Positions 23,778 through 35,609 of a stretch of 64,000 bases of DNA are shown here, piece after piece. The number at the start of each line of letters is the position of its first letter. Position 1 is the stretch's first letter. Below the pieces are notes generated by a model, which did no database searches, was not told where the DNA came from, and was given only the letters and a program-made list of their open reading frames with translations. A program made the translations under genes and the position numbers. The DNA is from Thinopyrum elongatum (taxonomy: Eukaryota > Streptophyta > Magnoliopsida > Poales > Poaceae), in the NCBI GenBank assembly GCA_011799875.1, contig CM022303.1, positions 187,960,088 to 188,024,087 on the forward strand, in the 5' to 3' direction.

Positions 23778-25324
23778 TGATGATCCTTTCTTGTATTGTA
23801 TCTGCGTCAGTATTTTCCCTCAGTTATGAAACCAAGGTTATCGAACCAGTAGGAGAACCAAGCAACACTATTTAAACGGTACCTGCACACAAAGAACAAA
23901 TACTTGCAACCCAACGCAAAAGAGGGGTTGTCAATCCCTCTCGGGTAAAAGATTGGTAAAGTGATAGATTGGTATATGCAAATAAAATAAAAGCAAATAA
24001 AATTCAGCGAGGTATTTTTGGGTTTTTGATAATATAGATCTGAAAATAAAAGATGCAAATAAATAAAAAAGGCAAATAGCAATATAGATCTGAAGATATA
24101 TGATGAGAAAATAGACCCGGGGGCCGTAGATTTCACTAGTGGCTTCTCTCGAGAAAATAGCATACGGTGGGTAAACAAATTACTGTTGGGCAATTGATAG
24201 AACCTCAAATAATTATGATGATATCCAGGAAATAATCATTATATAGGCATCACGTCCAAGATTAGTAGACCGACTCCTGCCTGCATCTACTACTATTACT
24301 CCACACATCGACTGCTATCCAGCATGCATCTAGTGTATTAAGTTCATGGAGAAATGGAGTAATGCAATAAGAACGTTGAAATGATGTAGACAAGATCTAT
24401 TCATGTAGGAATAGACCCCATCTTGTTATCCTTAATAGCAACGATCAATACGTGTCTTGCTGCCCCTTCTGTCAATGGGAAAGAACATCGCACGATCGAA
24501 CCCATCACAAAGCACCTCTTCCCATGGCAAGAAAAATCGATCTAGTTGGCCTAACTAAACCAAAGATTCAAAAAAGAAATACGAGGCTATAAGTAATCAT
24601 GCATATAAGAGATCAAATAAACTCAAATAACTTTCATGGATAAAAAGATCTGATCATAAACTCAAAGTTCATCGGATCCCAACAAACACACAGCAAAAAG
24701 AGTTACATCAAATAGATCTCCAAGAGACCATTGTATTGAGAATCAAAAGAGAGAGAGAGGAAGCCTTCTAGCTACTAACTACGGACCCGTAGGTCCACAA
24801 TGAACTATTCACGCATCATCGGAGAGGCACCAATGAGGATGATGAACCCCTCCGTGATGGTGTCTAGATTGGATCTGGTGTTTCTGGAACTTGCGGCGGA
24901 TGGAATTATGTTTCGTCGACTCCCCTAGGGTTTTTGGATTTTCGGGGTATTTATAGAGCAAAGAGGTGGTACGGGAGGCGGCCGAGGTGGGCACAACCCA
25001 CCAGGGTGCGCCTGGGCCCCCAGGCGCGCCCTGGTGGGTTGTGCTCCCCTCGGAGCCCCCCTCTGGCACTTCTTTGGCCCAACAGGTATCTTTTGGTCCA
25101 GCAAAATTCTCCAAAAAGTTCCGCTGCGTTTGGACTCCGTTTGGTACTGATATTCTGTGAAGTAAAAAACAAGCAAAAAACAGCAACTGGTACTGGGCAC
25201 TATGTCAATAGGTTAGTCCCAAAAAATGATATAAAGTTGCTATAAAAGGATTGTAAAACATCCAAGAATGATAATATAACAGCATGGAACAATAAAAAAT
25301 TATAGATACGTTGGAGACGTATCA
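23778..25324 (+). repeat. Solo LTR of the Athila-like element 2 family, inside Copia C RT
   Basis: A 1547-bp LTR runs from TGATGATCC to GACGTATCA with a perfect ACGTC duplication. It aligns over most of its length with the left LTR of element 2 (52675-53229 plus 54799-55815) and in reverse with the solo LTR at 53235-54793. As drawn on the plus strand it is the reverse of the transcribed LTR sense, which for this family starts TGATACGTCTCC. No internal sequence remains. Confidence 0.9.
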
Positions 25325-27259
25325 ACGTCCATTTGCCAGATTTCATAATCATAAAATGCAGCAATTGCTAACATAATTCGGACAGACTTAAGCATCGCTA
25401 CGGGTGAGAAAATCTCATCGTAGTCAACTCCTTGAACTTGTCGAAAACCTTTTGCGACAAGTCGAGCTTTGTAGACAGTAACATTACCATCAGCGTCAGT
25501 CTTCTTCTTGAAGATCCATTTATTCTCTCTGGCTTGCCGATCATCGGGCAAATCCACCAAAGTCCACACTTTGTTCTCATACATGGATCCTATCTCAGAT
25601 TTCATCGCCTCAAGCCATTTATCGGAATCTGGGCTCATCATAGCTTCTTCATAGTTCGTAGGTTCGCCATGGTCTAATAACATAACTTCCAGGACAGGAT
25701 TACAGTACCACTCTGGTGCGGATCGGGCTCTGGTCGACCTACAAGGTTCAGTAGTAACTTGATCTGAAGTTTCATGATCATTATCATTTGCTTCCTTTCT
25801 AGTTGGTGTAAGCATCATGGGAACGGTTTTCTGTGATGTGCTACTCTCCAATTCGAGAGAAGGTACAATTACCTCATCAAGTTCTACTTTCCTCTCACTC
25901 ACTTCTTTCGAGAGAAACTCATTCTCTAGAAAGGATCCATTCTTTGCAACAAAGATCTTGCCTTCGGATCTGTGGTATAAGGTGTACCCAATAGTTTCTT
26001 TAGGGTATCCTATGAAGACACACTTCTCCGATTTGGGTTCGAGTTTATTAGGCTGAAGCCTTTTGACATAAGTGTCGCATCCCCAAACTTTAAGAAACGA
26101 CAGCTTAGGTTTCTTGCCAAACCATAGTTCATACGGTGTCGTCCCAACGGATTTAGACGGTGCCCTATTTAACGTGAATGCGGCTGTCTCTAATGCATAA
26201 CCCCAAAATGATAGTGGTAAATCGGTAAGAGACATCATAGAACGCACCATATCTAATAAAGTACGGTTACGACGTTCGGACACACCATTACCCTGTGGTG
26301 TTCCAGGTGGCGTGAGTTGTGAAACAATTCCACATTGTTTTAAATGAAGGCCAAACTCGTAACTCAAATATTCGCCTCTGCGATCAGATCGTAGAAACTT
26401 TATTTTCTTGTTACGATGATTCTACACTTCACTCTGAAATTCTTTGAACTTTTCAAATGATTCAGACTTGTGTTTCATTAAGTAGATATACCCATACCTA
26501 CTCAAATCATCTGTGAAGGTTAGAAAATAACGATACCCGCCGCGTGCTTCAACACTCATCGGGCCGCATACATCGGTATGTATTATTTCCAATAAGTCAT
26601 TAGCTCGCTCCATTGTTCCAGAGAACGGAATTTTAGTCATCTTCCCCATAAGGCATGGTTCGCAAGTATCAAATGATTCATATTCAAGTGACTCCAAAAG
26701 TCCATCTGCATGGAGTTTCTTCATGCGCTTTACACCAATATGACCTAAACGGCAGTGCCACAAGTATGTTGCACTATCATTATCAACTTTGCATCTTTTG
26801 GCATCAATATTATGAATATGTGTATCACTACGATCGAGATTCAACAAGAATAGACCATTCATCAAGGGTGCATGACCATAAAAGATATTACTCATATAAA
26901 TAGAACAACCATTATTTTCTGACTTAAATAAATAACCGTCTCGCAATAAACAAGATCTAGATATAATGTTCATGCTCAACGCTGGCACCAAATAACAATT
27001 ATTGAGGTCTAAAACTAATCCCGAAGGTAGATGTAGAGGTAGCGTGCCGACGGCGATCACATCAACCTTGGAACCATTCCCGACGCGCATCGTCACCTCG
27101 TCCTTAGCCAATCTTTATTTATTATGTAGCTCCTATTTCGAGTTACAAATATGAGCAACCGAACCTGTATCAAATACCCAGGCGCTACTATGAGCATTAG
27201 TAAGGTACACATCAATAACATGTATTTCAAATATACCTTTGTTCACTTTGCCATCCTTC

Positions 27260-28072
27260 TTATCCGCCAAGTATTTGGGGGCAGTTCCGCTTCCAGTGAC
27301 CATTCCCTTTGCAGTAGTAGCACTCAGTTTCAGGCTTGGGTCCAGCTTTGGGCTTCTTCACGGGAGTGGCAACTTGCTTGCCATTCTTATTGAAGTTCCC
27401 TTTCTTTCCCTTGCCCTTTTTCTTGAAACTAGTGGTCTTGTTAACCATCAACACTTGATGCTCCTTCTTGATTTCTACCTCCGCGGCCTTAAGCATTGCG
27501 AAGAGCTCAGGAATCGTTTTATTCATCCCTTGCATATTATAGTTCATCACGAAGCCTTTGTAGCTTGGTGGCAGTGATTGAAGAACTCTATCAATAACAC
27601 TATCAATTGGAAGATCAACTCCTAGCTTAGTCAAGTGGTTATGATACCCAGACATTTTGAGTATGTGTTCACTGACAGAACTGTTCTCTTCCATCTTGCA
27701 GCTATAGAACTTGTTGGAGACTTCATATCTCTCAACTCGGGCATTTGCTTGAAATATTAACTTCAACTCTTGGAACATCTCATATGCTCCATGACGTTCA
27801 AAACGTCTTTGAAGTCCTGGTTCTAAGACGTAAAGCATGACACACTGAACTATCGAGTAGTCATCAGACCGCGTTTGCCAGGCGTTCACAACATTTAGAT
27901 TAGCGGGAGCGAGCTTGTCACCTAGCGGTGCATCAAGGACATAATTCTTCTGTGCATCAATGAGGATAATCCTCAAGTTATGGACCCAGTCCGTGTAGTT
28001 GCTACCATCATCTTTCAACTTAGCTTTCTCTAGGAACGCATTAAAATTCAGGGGAACGGTAGCTCGGGCCAT
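27260..28072 (-). pseudogene. gag: Copia C gag, nearly intact, frame lost at the end
   Basis: ATG at 28070-28072 opens a 270-residue frame that covers the whole Copia gag: an N-terminal DWVHNLR and YVLDAPLGD block, the UBN2-like core with HGAYEMFQELK, ARVERYE, SLPPSYKGF and MNYNMQGM, a Lys-rich linker, and a complete zinc knuckle CYYCKGNGHWKRNC (CX2CX4HX4C). An extra G near 27280 shifts the frame right after the knuckle, so it ends in QILGG instead of running into the protease as one polyprotein. The glutamine codon lost in A and B is still CAG here. Confidence 0.9.
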
Positions 28073-28204
28073 TGATATATAACATAGATATGCAAAACTA
28101 TTAAGACTAAGTTCATGATAAATTAAGTTCAATTAATCAAATTACTAATGAACTCCCACTTAAATAAACATCCCTCAAGTTATCTAAGTGATACATCATC
28201 CAAA

Positions 28205-28423
28205 TCAACTAACCCATGTCTGATCATCACGTGAGATGGGGTAGTCATCAATGGTGAACATCTCTATGTTGATCATATCTACTATATGACTCACATTCGA
28301 CCTTTCGGTCTCCAGTGTTCCGAGACCATGTTTGTACATGCTAGGCTCGTCAAGTTTAACCCAAGTATTCTGCATGTGCAAAACTGTCTTACACCCGTTG
28401 TATGTGAACGTAGAGTCTATCAC
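28205..28423 (-). other. Conserved small open frame in Copia C leader
   Basis: This is the third copy of the 72-codon leader frame (see 818-1036 and 8628-8846), again open to the same stop and with its first ATG at codon 17. The rest of the leader (28424-29291 and 28073-28204) shows no other conserved frame. Confidence 0.4.
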
Positions 28424-29291
28424 ACCCGATCATCACGAGGTGCTTTGAAACGATGAACTTTGGCAATGGTGCATACTCGAGGAGAACACTTTTTTCTTGA
28501 AATTTAGTGAAGGGATCATCTTATAATGCTACCGCCGTTCTAAGCAAAATAAGATGCATAAAGGATAAACATCACATGCAATCAAAATATGTGACATGAT
28601 ATTGCCATCATCATCTTGAGATTTTGATCTCCATCTCCAAAGCATCGTCATGGTCTCCATCGTCACCGGCTCGACACCTTGATCTCCATCGTTGCGTCGG
28701 GGTCGTCTCGCCAACTATTGCTTCTACAACTATTGCTAACGCATAGCGATAAAGTAAAGCAATTACATGACGTTTGCATTTCATACAATAATTAAGAGGC
28801 AACCCTAAGGCTTCTGCCGGTTGTCGATATTACAAAACATGATCATCTCATACAACAACGTATATCACATCATGTCTTGACCATATCACATCACAACATG
28901 CCCTGCAAAAACAAGTTAGACGTCCTCTACTTTGTTGTTGCAAGTTTTACGTGGCTGCTACGGGCTTCTAGCAAGAGCCGTTCTTAACTACGCAAAAAAC
29001 CACAACGTTGATTTATCAAGTTTGCTATTTTAACCTTCTTCAAGGACCGGCCGTAGTCAAATTTGATTCAACTAAAGTAGGAGAAACAGACACCCGCCAG
29101 CCACCTTTATGCAAAACTAGTTGCATGTCAGTCGGTGGAACCGGTCTCATGTACGTGGACATGTAAGGTTGATCCGGGCTGCTTCATCCCACAATACCGC
29201 CGAATCAAAATAAGACGTTGGTGGTAAGCAGTATGACTATCACCGCCCACAAATCTTTGTGTTCTACTCGTGCATATCATCTACGCATAGA

Positions 29292-29307
29292 CCTGGCTCT
29301 GATGCCA
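29292..29307 (-). other. Primer-binding site of Copia C, intact
   Basis: The minus strand reads TGGCATCAGAGCCAGG, which matches the plant initiator-Met tRNA primer site apart from one base (C for T at position 4). It lacks the extra base found in A and B. Confidence 0.88.
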
Positions 29308-29308
29308 C

Positions 29309-31091
29309 TGTTGGGAAACGTTGCATGGAAAACAAAAAAAATTATACACACACGCAAGATCTATCCATGGAGATGCATAGCAACGAGGGGGAGAGTGTGT
29401 CTACGTACCCTCGTAGACCGTAAGCGGAAGCGTTTAGTAACGCGGTTGATGTAGTCGAACTTCTTCGCGATCCAACCGATCAAGCACCGAACGTACGGCA
29501 CCTCCGCGTTCAGCACACGTTCAGCTCGGTGACGTCCTCGCCTTCTTGATCCAGCAAGACGGTGAAATAGTGGATGAGTTCCGGCAGCACGACGGCGTGG
29601 TGACGGTGATGGTGATGCTATCTCCGCAGGGCTTCGCCTAAGCACTACGAAAATATGACCGAGGGACGAAACTGTGGAGAGGGGCGCCGCACACGGCTAA
29701 GAGATTGTCGTGGATTATGTGTGGCGCCCCCCTCCCACATATATATAGGTGGGGGGGGGGGAGGAAGGAGCAGCCAAGGAGGCGCCCCAAGTGGGGCCGA
29801 ATCCCACTTGGGGTCCTGCCCCTAGCCGCGCCCCCCCTTGCCTTTCTAGGCGCGCGGGGAAAGGCAGGGGAGGGTGGCGCCCCCCCTTTCCTTTCTCCCT
29901 TGTGGAGGGGAAGGCAGGAGGGGCTAGCCCTCCCCACTTTCCTTCCGTAGGGCCGGCGGCCAGGGATAGGGGCGCGCCAGCCCCCTTGTGGGCTGGTGTG
30001 TCTCTCCCCTTGGCCCATTAGGCCCATAGACCTCCCGGGGGTGTTCGGAACCCCTTCCGGTGACCCGATGACTACCCGGTGCACTCCGAAACTCTTCCGG
30101 TGTCCGAATATCATCATCCTATATATCAATCTTTACCTCCGAACTATTCCGGAGCTCCTCGTCATGTCCGTGATCTCATCCGGGACTCCGAACAATATTC
30201 GGTCACCAAATCATATAACTCATATAACACTATATCGTCAACGAACGTTAAGCGTGCGGACCCTACGGGTTCGAGAACTATGTAGACATGACTGAGACAC
30301 CTCTCCGGTCAATAACCAATAGCGGAACCTGGATGCCCATATTGGTTCCTACATATTCTACGAAGATCTTTATCGGTCGAACCGTTATGACAACATACGT
30401 AATTCCCTTTGTCTGTCGGTATGTTACTTGCCCGAGATTCGATCGTCGGTATATTCATACCTAGTTCAATCTCGTTACCGGCAAGTCTCTTTACTCGTTC
30501 CGTAATACATCATCTCGTAACTAACTCCTTAGTCATTTTGCTTGCAAGGCTTCTTATGATGTGTATTACCGAGAGGGCCCAGAGATACCTCTCCGATACA
30601 CGGAGTGACAAATCCTAATCTCAATCCATGCCAACTCAACAGACACCTTCGGAGATACCAGTAGAGCATCTTTATGATCACCCAGTTACGTTGTGACGTT
30701 TGATAGCACACAAGGTATTCCTCCGGTATCCGGGAGTTGCATGACCTCATAGTCGAAGGAATATGTATTTGACATGAAGAAAGCAATACCAATAAACTGA
30801 ACGATCATATGCTAAGCTAACGGATGGGTCTTGTCCATCACATCATTCTCCTAATGATGTGATCCCGTTATCAAGTGACAACACATGTCTATGGTTAGGA
30901 AACTTTAACCATCTTTGATCAACGAGCTAGTCTAGTAGAGGCTTACTAGGGACATGGTATTTGTTTATGTATTCACACATGTATTTAAGTTTCCGACCAA
31001 TACAATTCTAGCATGAATAATAAACCTTTATCATGAATAAGGAAATATAAAATAACAACTTTATTATTGCCTCTAGGGCATATTTCCTTCA
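29309..31091 (-). repeat. Right (5') LTR of Copia C, full length
   Basis: The 1783-bp LTR runs from TGTTGGGAAACG to TATTTCCTTCA and is followed by CATGC. A TATATATA box is at 29740-29747 on the minus strand. The promoter would read leftward, away from the annexin gene about 1.85 kb downstream on the plus strand. Confidence 0.93.
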
Positions 31092-32002
31092 CATGCCATG
31101 CAAAAAAATAAACCATCCTAGGGCAAAGCACTAGCTAGAGCACTAGCGAGACAAAATGAACACAAAATGCCATACATAAATAAGACCCCAAAAAACAACT
31201 TCAAACATGTATCAAAATGAACATGTCAAAAAATCATGACTGAACTACAAAACAGTGTGGCAACTACATGAAAACGCACACAAGGTAAACTCAGATCGTG
31301 GCAGTTTTGACATTGAACTGTCGATGGCAATTTCTATCCGTTGTTTTAAGTCTACATGGCTATTTCTTCATAGTTCCTTGCATTTTATATGCAAAATCAA
31401 GGCAATTCCCCCCACCCCAGGCCTACTCCATAGCACTGCACGGAGAACGGAAAAAACGAACATAAGAAAAACTAGAGAGAACAACGTAGGCGCAGGGAGA
31501 AGAAGAGGGGAGGTCAACCCTTGTGAGCTGCAATGGCTTCTGCCCAGTCGCCGGTCTCCCCCTCAACTCGATACCGTTGCAAAAAATGAAACATCTTCCA
31601 ACCCCAGTGCCCTCCCCCCGCCTTGCTCCAGGCCAGCACCAGCCTCATCCTCCGCAGAGGCCAGACACAACGACGGGGGCAAGCAAATCAGCGAGCACCA
31701 GCCTCCGACGCTTGGTGAGATGCATCTCGCAGGGAGGCGTGCGTCGTCGGTTATGACTTTTCCCCGCAGTGGAAGAAGGCGCCTCGGTCCCCACCATCGT
31801 TGGTTTGCCGTCCGCTGCCACCAACATCACCAGGCTCCGTTGTCGCCATCTCACGTGGATCGAGATGTATCGGTGATTAGCGCCTAGCTGGCGCGTTATC
31901 CGGCGGATCTTGTAGCGGTCCCCGTCGGGAGGTCACTGTCGAGGACGTCGTTGAGGCAGCCAGAATCCCCCCCCCTCTCTCTCTCCCTCTCTTTCTCCAC
32001 CA

Positions 32003-32052
<50 letters not shown>

Positions 32053-32676
32053 TGCGTGAAAATTGGGGGGGAGGAGGGGGAGGGGGGGGGGGGGGTGAGA
32101 GTGGATGCGAAGAGGGGCACGCTGTGCGTGGGTGCGTTCACCGCAGCTAGCATCCCAGTGAACGGGCTGGTCCGTCCGACGAGATGCTTCAAGACCTGCT
32201 TTTTTCATCCAACGGTTAAGATGGCGTTCACTGGAAAATCCCTCCCAGCGAACGTTTGTCAAATATCATTCTTCTTGTTTTCGGACTCTAGAGTAGCCCC
32301 AGAGCAGTACGATGGCTACCACTTCACCCGGAGCGACAAAAATGGTCGTGACAATTCACACATGGTGCACCGGCGACCCACCAACCTCCAATCCAAGCGA
32401 GTGCTGTCCAAAAGTCCAAAAGAGGATGAGCCACGCAAACACACATGGCTCCCCCTGAGACCATCGACGACGCACCCGGCCTCCCTCCCACCCTCGAAAC
32501 GAGCTGTCGTCTTTATTCACGCCATCATTTTCTTATTCACCATGAGCTGTTGCCCGTGCCAATTCACGCTAAATTTAATTACTCATTTCCATCAATTATT
32601 AGCTCATCTCTTAAGACTCTGAGTGATGTGTCCAGGTCGCAGGCCGGCCCCGTGCATCACGCGCCCATACACTAAT
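31092..32676. repeat. Copy 2 of duplicated segment, distal upstream region of the annexin gene
   Basis: This 1.6-kb stretch matches 20829-22342 from the CATGC duplication to CGCGCCCATACACTAA. The match then stops and unique sequence leads to the annexin ATG 267 bp further on. It is longer than copy 1 mainly because of an expanded CA repeat and G tract. No gene is called in it. Confidence 0.9.
32004..32050. repeat. CA dinucleotide microsatellite, about 23 units
   Basis: An uninterrupted CA tract follows a CT-rich run. Copy 1 of the duplicated segment has only about seven units at the matching place (21708-21720). A G-rich tract follows at 32066-32096. Confidence 0.95.
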
Positions 32677-32726
32677 CATACACTTGCTACTACTGTAATC
32701 CAGATCAGACCATCAATGTTTTCCCA

Positions 32727-32731
32727 CCAAT
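32727..32731 (+). promoter_or_regulatory. CCAAT motif upstream of annexin
   Basis: CCAAT lies 212 bp upstream of the annexin ATG in the unique promoter-proximal segment. No clear TATA box is seen between it and the ATG, only C- and CT-rich tracts. This is a weak call based on position alone. Confidence 0.3.
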
Positions 32732-32810
32732 TACATGGCACCCACCCACCAGGCACCATCGCTTTCCTTCCTTAAACCCCTCTTCTACCCGACTCCATCC
32801 ATTTTACTTA

Positions 32811-32837
32811 CCCCCCCCCCAACCACACCCCCCCCCC

Positions 32838-32871
<34 letters not shown>
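32811..32871. repeat. Poly-C tract in annexin 5' region
   Basis: C10, then ACCACACC-type breaks, then an uninterrupted run of 33 C at 32839-32871, ending 71 bp before the ATG. The run is probably in the 5' leader or core promoter. Its exact length may be uncertain because long homopolymers assemble poorly. Confidence 0.9.
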
Positions 32872-32875
<4 letters not shown>

Positions 32876-32942
32876 CAGAAACGCGCAATCCATCCATTCC
32901 CCGCCCGATCTCGAGATCCCGCATCGCCCCGGCAGGCGCCCG

Positions 32943-35553
32943 ATGGCGACGCTCAAGGTCCCCTCCAACGTCCCGGCCCTCGCCGACGACTGCGACAACC
33001 TCCGCAAGGCCTTCCAAGGTACGCTCGTCGGCTCCACTTTTCGCCCGTGCGTGCTCTGTGTGGTGCGGTTCGATCGTCTGATCTGTCGGTGTTTTTTCCG
33101 TCTGTCTCTGCGCGCGTGCGTGCGTGCAGGGTGGGGCACGAACGAGGCGCTCATCATCTCCATCCTGGGCCACCGCGACGCCGCGCAGCGCCGCGCCATC
33201 CGCAAGCACTACGCCGACACCTACGGCGAGGAGCTGCTCCGGAGCATCACCGACGAGATCTCAGGCGACTTCGAGGTAAAACCACCCGCTGACCGACTGA
33301 TCAGTACGCCTTTCCCCGTGCCCCGAGCCTTTCCAGATCTCTGACTGATCGGACGTTTTGGTCTGCTGTGATGGGTTGTTGGGATCAGAGGGCCGTGATC
33401 CTGTGGACGCTGGACCCGGCGGAGCGGGACGCGGTGCTCGCCAACGAGACCGCCAAGAAGTGGCACCCCGGGAACCCCGTGCTGGTCGAGATCGCCTGCG
33501 CGCGCGGCTCCGCCCAGCTCTTCGCTGTCAGGCAGGCCTACCATGACCGCTTCAAGCGCTCGCTCGAGGAGGACGTCGCTGCACACGTCACCGGCGACTT
33601 CCGCAAGGTACTGTGTCTTGTCCCGTTCCTATCTTCCTGCATATTCAGTCTTTAGATGCCATATACCCTGCTATATACCGGTGCGTTCGAAAGTTGTGCT
33701 GTCGTTGACCATACTCTGCTATATACAATTTGAAATTTGACTGAAAAAATCGTTCTAATGTGTGCTGTCATTTACAATGGATTTGCTCTGCACTGTGGTA
33801 AATGATGCTCACTGGTAGTATGAAAGGAAACTAGTGTGGATCCTTTTGTTGAAGACTCTGTTCTTCTCTTTTCAAAGTGCTTCTTCTGTTTTGGGTGCTT
33901 CAAATGAGATGTTGACTTTGGTTACTTTGCTCCTGGCCATTTCTGATTTAGGAGGTGTTACTCTCCTAAAACAAAGATGCCTGAACATTCTTATGCTATG
34001 CTACTTCAGAATTTGACAGGGTTACTTCGTTTCAATTGATTTTGGCACTGCATTCCATTCATGCTACCATAATTTAATTTAATTTTACTGATGGAAAAAT
34101 AGTTCAAACGTAGATATTTTTGGCAAAATGAGGCCTGAACCTTCTTTATTCGTTTTCAGCTTTTGGTGCCACTTGTAAGCTCACACCGCTACGAGGGACC
34201 AGAGGTCAACACAAGGTTGGCACATTCAGAAGCCAAAATACTGCATGAGAAGATCGAGCATAAGGCTTACAGTGATGATGAGATCATCAGAATTCTCACC
34301 ACTAGGAGCAAAGCTCAGCTGCTTGCAACATTCAATAATTACAATGATACATTTGGTCACCCAATCACTAAGGTGCAGAAATATCTTATGCTCTGTTTTT
34401 TCCTTCTGCTGTTGAAAATCTGATAGGATGTAACCAGCTCATTCTGTTCTATTTCTTGTGCCTACCTTTGCTCTGTGTTGCATTATACTACAGTTAAAAA
34501 CAGAAATTCAATAATTAAGATGCATCACTGTTTCAGAAAATATCTAATATGCAACACAGCATATTTTATCTCAGTTTCACATGACTAATGATCTCTGGTA
34601 ATGCTACTCCACTATTCAAATTCTCAAGGGAAGTAATCAACAAGTAGTCTTTACCTGCTCTGCCTGGTAGGAGCTTATGTATTCAAATTCAAGCTCAACT
34701 TTATTCTACCTTTTGTACCCAGCTGGAATTTAGATAATTTTCCATAGGCATATTGTCTGGATCTGTTGCCTTGGTGCTTTTTTCCAGAAAGATGCATGTT
34801 ATTAAGTTTGAATACATTCCTAGTTATTCTAAGAGTTCCTATTACTAAGAGTTATTCTGCTATTCTGTATAGTTGAATTTTTTTGTCGCTGAGATGTATG
34901 CGTGGCTCTGAACACTCCATTTTTCTTGTAAAACCCTTTAACTGCTAACTTGCAAATTAGAAGCAAGAACTTAATAGTATCCGCCTACCTGATTTGTTTT
35001 TAGGACATCCCAGAATTAGCTATTCTTATAAATCTTCACTACTCTGCAAACTCAAAATTTTCCTTACAAAGTAGGTTTGAATCAATTTGTATACATATGT
35101 TGTGTTATCTGCTTTCCTCAGTTTTGTTCTCACAGTTCATGATATTTAGCAAAATTCTACATATGACTATGAGTTTCGGGACAATCTTGGTTGACCAATT
35201 CAATTGGTTCTAGATTTGTTTTATCCAAAGGTATGCTTTCTCACAATCTCTGCTTTTTACAGGATCTGAAGGCTGACCCCAAGGATGAGTTCCTCAAGAC
35301 CCTGCGGGCTGTCATCCGGTGCTTCACCTGCCCTGATAGGTACTTTGAGAAGGTCGCCAGGGTGGCCATTGCAGGGAATGGAACAGATGAGAACTCCCTC
35401 ACTAGGGTCATAACCACCCGCGCCGAGGTGGACCTGAAGCTGATCAAAGAGGCGTATCAGAAGAGGAACAGTGTTCCCCTGGAGAAGGCCGTCGCAGGCG
35501 ACACCTCCGGCGACTACGAGAGCATGCTCCTTGCCCTCCTGGGGAAGGAGTAG
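32943..35553 (+). CDS. Annexin (plant type, 314 residues), five exons, intact
   Basis: Exons are 32943-33018, 33130-33275, 33389-33607, 34160-34372 and 35263-35553, all with GT-AG introns, and join in frame to 314 residues, the usual plant annexin length. The product is a cytosolic protein that binds membranes in a Ca2+-dependent way. Type II Ca2+ sites are complete in repeat 1 (GWGT at 26-29 with Glu68) and repeat 4 (GNGT at 256-259 with Asp298). They are missing in repeats 2 and 3, as is usual in plants. His40, linked to peroxidase-like activity in Arabidopsis annexin 1, is present, and an IIRI segment lies in repeat 3. The sequence follows cereal annexins of the p33/p35 type ([30 protein letters not shown]). 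The start is the first ATG after the C tract. Which annexin subtype it is cannot be fixed without a tree. Confidence 0.96.
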
Positions 35554-35603
35554 GCCTTGCCCCTGTATCCACCCCCTGTTATCCTTTTATATCTCGATCG
35601 GAC

Positions 35604-35609
35604 AATAAA
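35604..35609 (+). terminator. Polyadenylation signal candidate of annexin
   Basis: AATAAA lies 51 bp after the stop codon. A second AATAAA is at 35671-35676. Both are at plausible distances for a plant 3' UTR, and the next gene starts about 400 bp further on. Confidence 0.55.

Larger units (their letters stand above)
22600..27270 (-). pseudogene. pol: Copia C pol, interrupted by a solo LTR and several stops
   Basis: In order leftward: aspartic protease with an intact DTGS triplet (about 27160); GAG-pre-integrase and zinc-binding motifs (WHCRLGH, CEPCLMGK) at 26640-26780; integrase core with HTDVCGP and later the GVSERRNRTLLD block (26290); and RT split by the insertion, with its first half at 25330-25560 and its second at 23390-23770 and leftward. 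The YVDD catalytic box is intact at 23511-23522. RNase H follows at 22640-23000. Stops or shifts lie near 27280, 27115, 26420-26370 and 23651. Integrase and RT are the enzymes of reverse transcription and insertion, but none can be made whole here. Confidence 0.92.
22343..31091 (-). mobile_element. Copia element C (Angela/BARE-type), left LTR truncated, nested solo LTR
   Basis: This is the best preserved of the three Copia copies. Read leftward it has the LTR (29309-31091), PBS (29292-29307), leader, gag, protease, integrase, RT, RNase H, PPT (22528-22542) and the stub of the other LTR. A solo Gypsy LTR interrupts RT at 23778-25324. Pol and gag have few stops compared with A and B. The right side target duplication is CATGC (31092-31096); the left one was lost with the LTR. 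Confidence 0.93.

Noticed and set aside
33358..33546. Alternative frames over annexin exons
   Set aside because: They are shadows of exon 3; the spliced annexin reading accounts for the coding signal.
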